From positions 62,001-126,000 of the forward strand of contig NZ_JAHLQC010000004.1 of the NCBI RefSeq assembly GCF_018918265.1: a DNA stretch of 64,000 nucleotides. The letters run 5' to 3'. This document shows positions 62,559 to 64,000 of this stretch, one piece after another (positions within the stretch are counted from its first letter, which is position 1; every line of letters starts with the position of its first letter). The translations under genes and the position numbers were made by a program. Origin of the DNA: Falcatimonas sp. MSJ-15 (GTDB lineage Bacteria > Bacillota > Clostridia > Lachnospirales > Lachnospiraceae). Below the pieces are notes generated by a model that searched no databases, was not told the DNA's origin, and worked only from the letters and a program-made list of their open reading frames with translations.

Positions 62559-64000
62559 TTATCCTGCCGGTTCAGATGGTGCCTGGTCTAGTTGTGTCGC
62601 ATCCTCTGGTGATGCCTGGGCAGGCTCAGATGGTGCCACATCCTCTGGTGATGCCTGGGCAGGCTCAGATGGTGCCGCATCTGATTGTGATTCTGGTTCA
62701 GTTGGTGCTACAGTCGCAGGTTCAGGATCTATTCCCTGTGATGCACCTTCAACATGTGTTCCCGCCTGCTCAGCTATAGGATCTGTAACATTCTCGCCTT
62801 CTATAAAACCACCTGATTCATATTCTTCATTCTCTGCAGGCTGTCCATTGTCACCCGTATTATTAGTAGGATATATGTTCATATATGGCATAATATCTGA
62901 CATAATCTTCTGTGCAAGTGTTGTTGCCTGTGTTGAATCTGATTGTTTCTCTACATTAGGCTCATCAATGACTACATATATTACATATTTTGGATTGTCA
63001 ACTGGTGCAAATCCTATGAATGAGACTATGTATTTTTCATTGCCTCGTGGATATTTTTCTGCTGTTCCTGTCTTACCACCAATAGCATATCCTTCAACTC
63101 CGGCTGTCTTAGCTGTTCCTTCAGCAACTGTGCTATATAGATAGCGTCTTAATAGTTCTGATGTCTTAGCTGTTACAGTCTGTCTTAATACTACAGGCTC
63201 TTTATTATCAACTATATTGCCATTTTGTGTCTCTATTCGTTTTACTACACTTGGTTCATAAAAATTACCACCATTGATTAGTGACGAAAATGCCGCCACC
63301 ATCTGTGTCATGGTAACATTAATACCTTGTCCAAATGAGTTAACTGCCAAATCAACTGGTCCCATTGTATCTGCTGTATGTATAATTCCGTATGTTTCTC
63401 CAGGAAGATCTATATTAGTCTTAAGACCAAATCCAAAGTCGGATACATACTTGCAAAACTTCTCTGTTCCAAGTGATGCTCCTATCTGCATAAGTGCATC
63501 ATTACATGAATTCATAAGTGATTCTTCAAGTGTAAGCATTCCATGTCCGGCTGTTTTATGGCACTTTATCTTAGTTCCATATATATCTTGAAATCCATCA
63601 CAGTAAAATGACTGATTATCAGTTACGATATTCTCTTCTAATGCTGCTGCTATAGTAAAAGGTTTAAATGTCGAACCTGGTTCGTATGTATCACTTATAC
63701 AGAAGTTTCTCCACATCTCTGACATCTTTGTAAGTTTTTCTTCATCAGAAAGAGTATCTATCTGATCTTGTGGAAGATAGACACTTAGATCCTGTGGATT
63801 ATTAAGATCATAAAATGGATAACTTGCTTCGGCAAGTATCTCGCCATTATTAGGATCTGCTATTATTACTGCAAGATTTTTTGCACCTTTTTCTGCATAA
63901 TATGCTTCTATATCTTTTTGAACTATTGATTGCAGATTAGCATCTATTGTTGAGACAATTGTATAACCGTCTGTTGCCGATTTTACAACTGTCTCATAAT
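62559..64000 (-). CDS. class B penicillin-binding protein (FtsI/SpoVD-like), N-terminus off the window
   Basis: 480 codons are visible; the frame is open at the right edge. The transpeptidase domain has an upstream strand region YTIVSTIDANLQSIVQ, the nucleophile in EPGSTFKPFT, the second motif MNSCND and an intact third motif GGKTGTAEKYPRG. After the catalytic domain comes a Glu/Pro/Ala/Ser-rich tail (from about 95 residues before the end) with two 13-residue repeats APSEPAQASPEDV. No PASTA repeats. It is the upstream of two adjacent class B PBPs in the division block. Confidence 0.92.
   Translation of the reverse strand, partial: YETVVKSATDGYTIVSTIDANLQSIVQKDIEAYYAEKGAKNLAVIIADPNNGEILAEASYPFYDLNNPQDLSVYLPQDQIDTLSDEEKLTKMSEMWRNFCISDTYEPGSTFKPFTIAAALEENIVTDNQSFYCDGFQDIYGTKIKCHKTAGHGMLTLEESLMNSCNDALMQIGASLGTEKFCKYVSDFGFGLKTNIDLPGETYGIIHTADTMGPVDLAVNSFGQGINVTMTQMVAAFSSLINGGNFYEPSVVKRIETQNGNIVDNKEPVVLRQTVTAKTSELLRRYLYSTVAEGTAKTAGVEGYAIGGKTGTAEKYPRGNEKYIVSFIGFAPVDNPKYVIYVVIDEPNVEKQSDSTQATTLAQKIMSDIMPYMNIYPTNNTGDNGQPAENEEYESGGFIEGENVTDPIAEQAGTHVEGASQGIDPEPATVAPTEPESQSDAAPSEPAQASPEDVAPSEPAQASPEDATQLDQAPSEPAG
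62599..62676. repeat. 39-bp tandem repeat in the PBP tail
   Basis: Two 39-base copies (62599-62637 and 62638-62676) differ at one base (GCATCC against ACATCC) and encode the 13-residue repeat PSEPAQASPED plus two residues. A partial third copy lies at the 62575 end. The array is in frame and could vary in number. Confidence 0.85.

Noticed and set aside
62576..62779. Plus-strand frame with repeated VVPHPLVMPGQAQM-like units
   Set aside because: It is the antisense image of the 39-bp repeat in the PBP tail.

Overview
The window reads as a chromosomal stretch of a low-GC Gram-positive anaerobe of the Lachnospiraceae. Gene order (rimO-pgsA-cinA-recA-recX-rny, the dcw cell-division block, nudF-spoIIM-xerD-deoB-pdp), a T-box before tyrS, a Gram-positive SOS box before recA and DUF5688/YlmC-type genes all point that way. 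The kduI-kduD-IclR pectin (uronate) operon and a carbohydrate deacetylase fit a pectin-using gut species such as Lachnospira (Eubacterium) eligens; that species guess is inference. Nearly all genes are on the minus strand.

Layout. 1-7346: one exopolysaccharide operon read leftward (tyrosine-kinase-like ATPase lacking the P-loop lysine, exported two-domain protein, Wzz/CpsC-like chain-length protein, PssD/PssE glycosyltransferase pair, three GT2 enzymes, a Branch-type transferase cut by the window edge). 7671-13092: a compact five-gene operon resembling dlt (DltA-like adenylating enzyme, type-III PLP decarboxylase, carrier protein, MBOAT acyltransferase, SGNH protein). The PLP enzyme between ligase and carrier is absent from classical dlt and recalls BtrK-type carrier-bound amino-acid decarboxylation; this is my main candidate for an undescribed system. 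13282-17030: CE4 deacetylase and the KduD/KduI/IclR pectin operon. 17169-23995: tyrS with T-box, formate/nitrite channel, pyrimidine nucleoside salvage (deoB-pdp), an MCP relic and DAHP synthase. 24270-28908: xerD, a SpoIIM-like gene, nudF, proC and aspartate aminotransferase. 29095-38860: membrane proteins, rny, recX, recA, a YcxB-like gene, cinA, pgsA, rimO. 38970-47282: anchored protein, tRNA-Arg(CCG), DUF5688, an orphan HicB-like pair with a 50-residue companion, efp, a fused aroK-aroQ, aroE, YqeG-type HAD, nrdR, ylmC and a cyclophilin lipoprotein. 47311-55585: sbcCD, yebC, a regulator and an AI-2E family transporter. 55674-64000: ftsZ, ftsQ, ftsW, murD and two class B PBPs, without mraY or murG.

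Two non-coding themes stand out. First, a multi-hairpin extragenic element with conserved loops and changed but still paired stems (19818-20012, 25867-26036, with a truncated copy at 26693-26736). Second, many intergenic spaces hold short degenerate tandem arrays of unrelated sequence (units of 16-39 bp). A perfect 17-bp inverted repeat also buries the apparent ribosome binding site of one PBP gene (62378-62426). No CRISPR array, rRNA or intact insertion sequence was seen.
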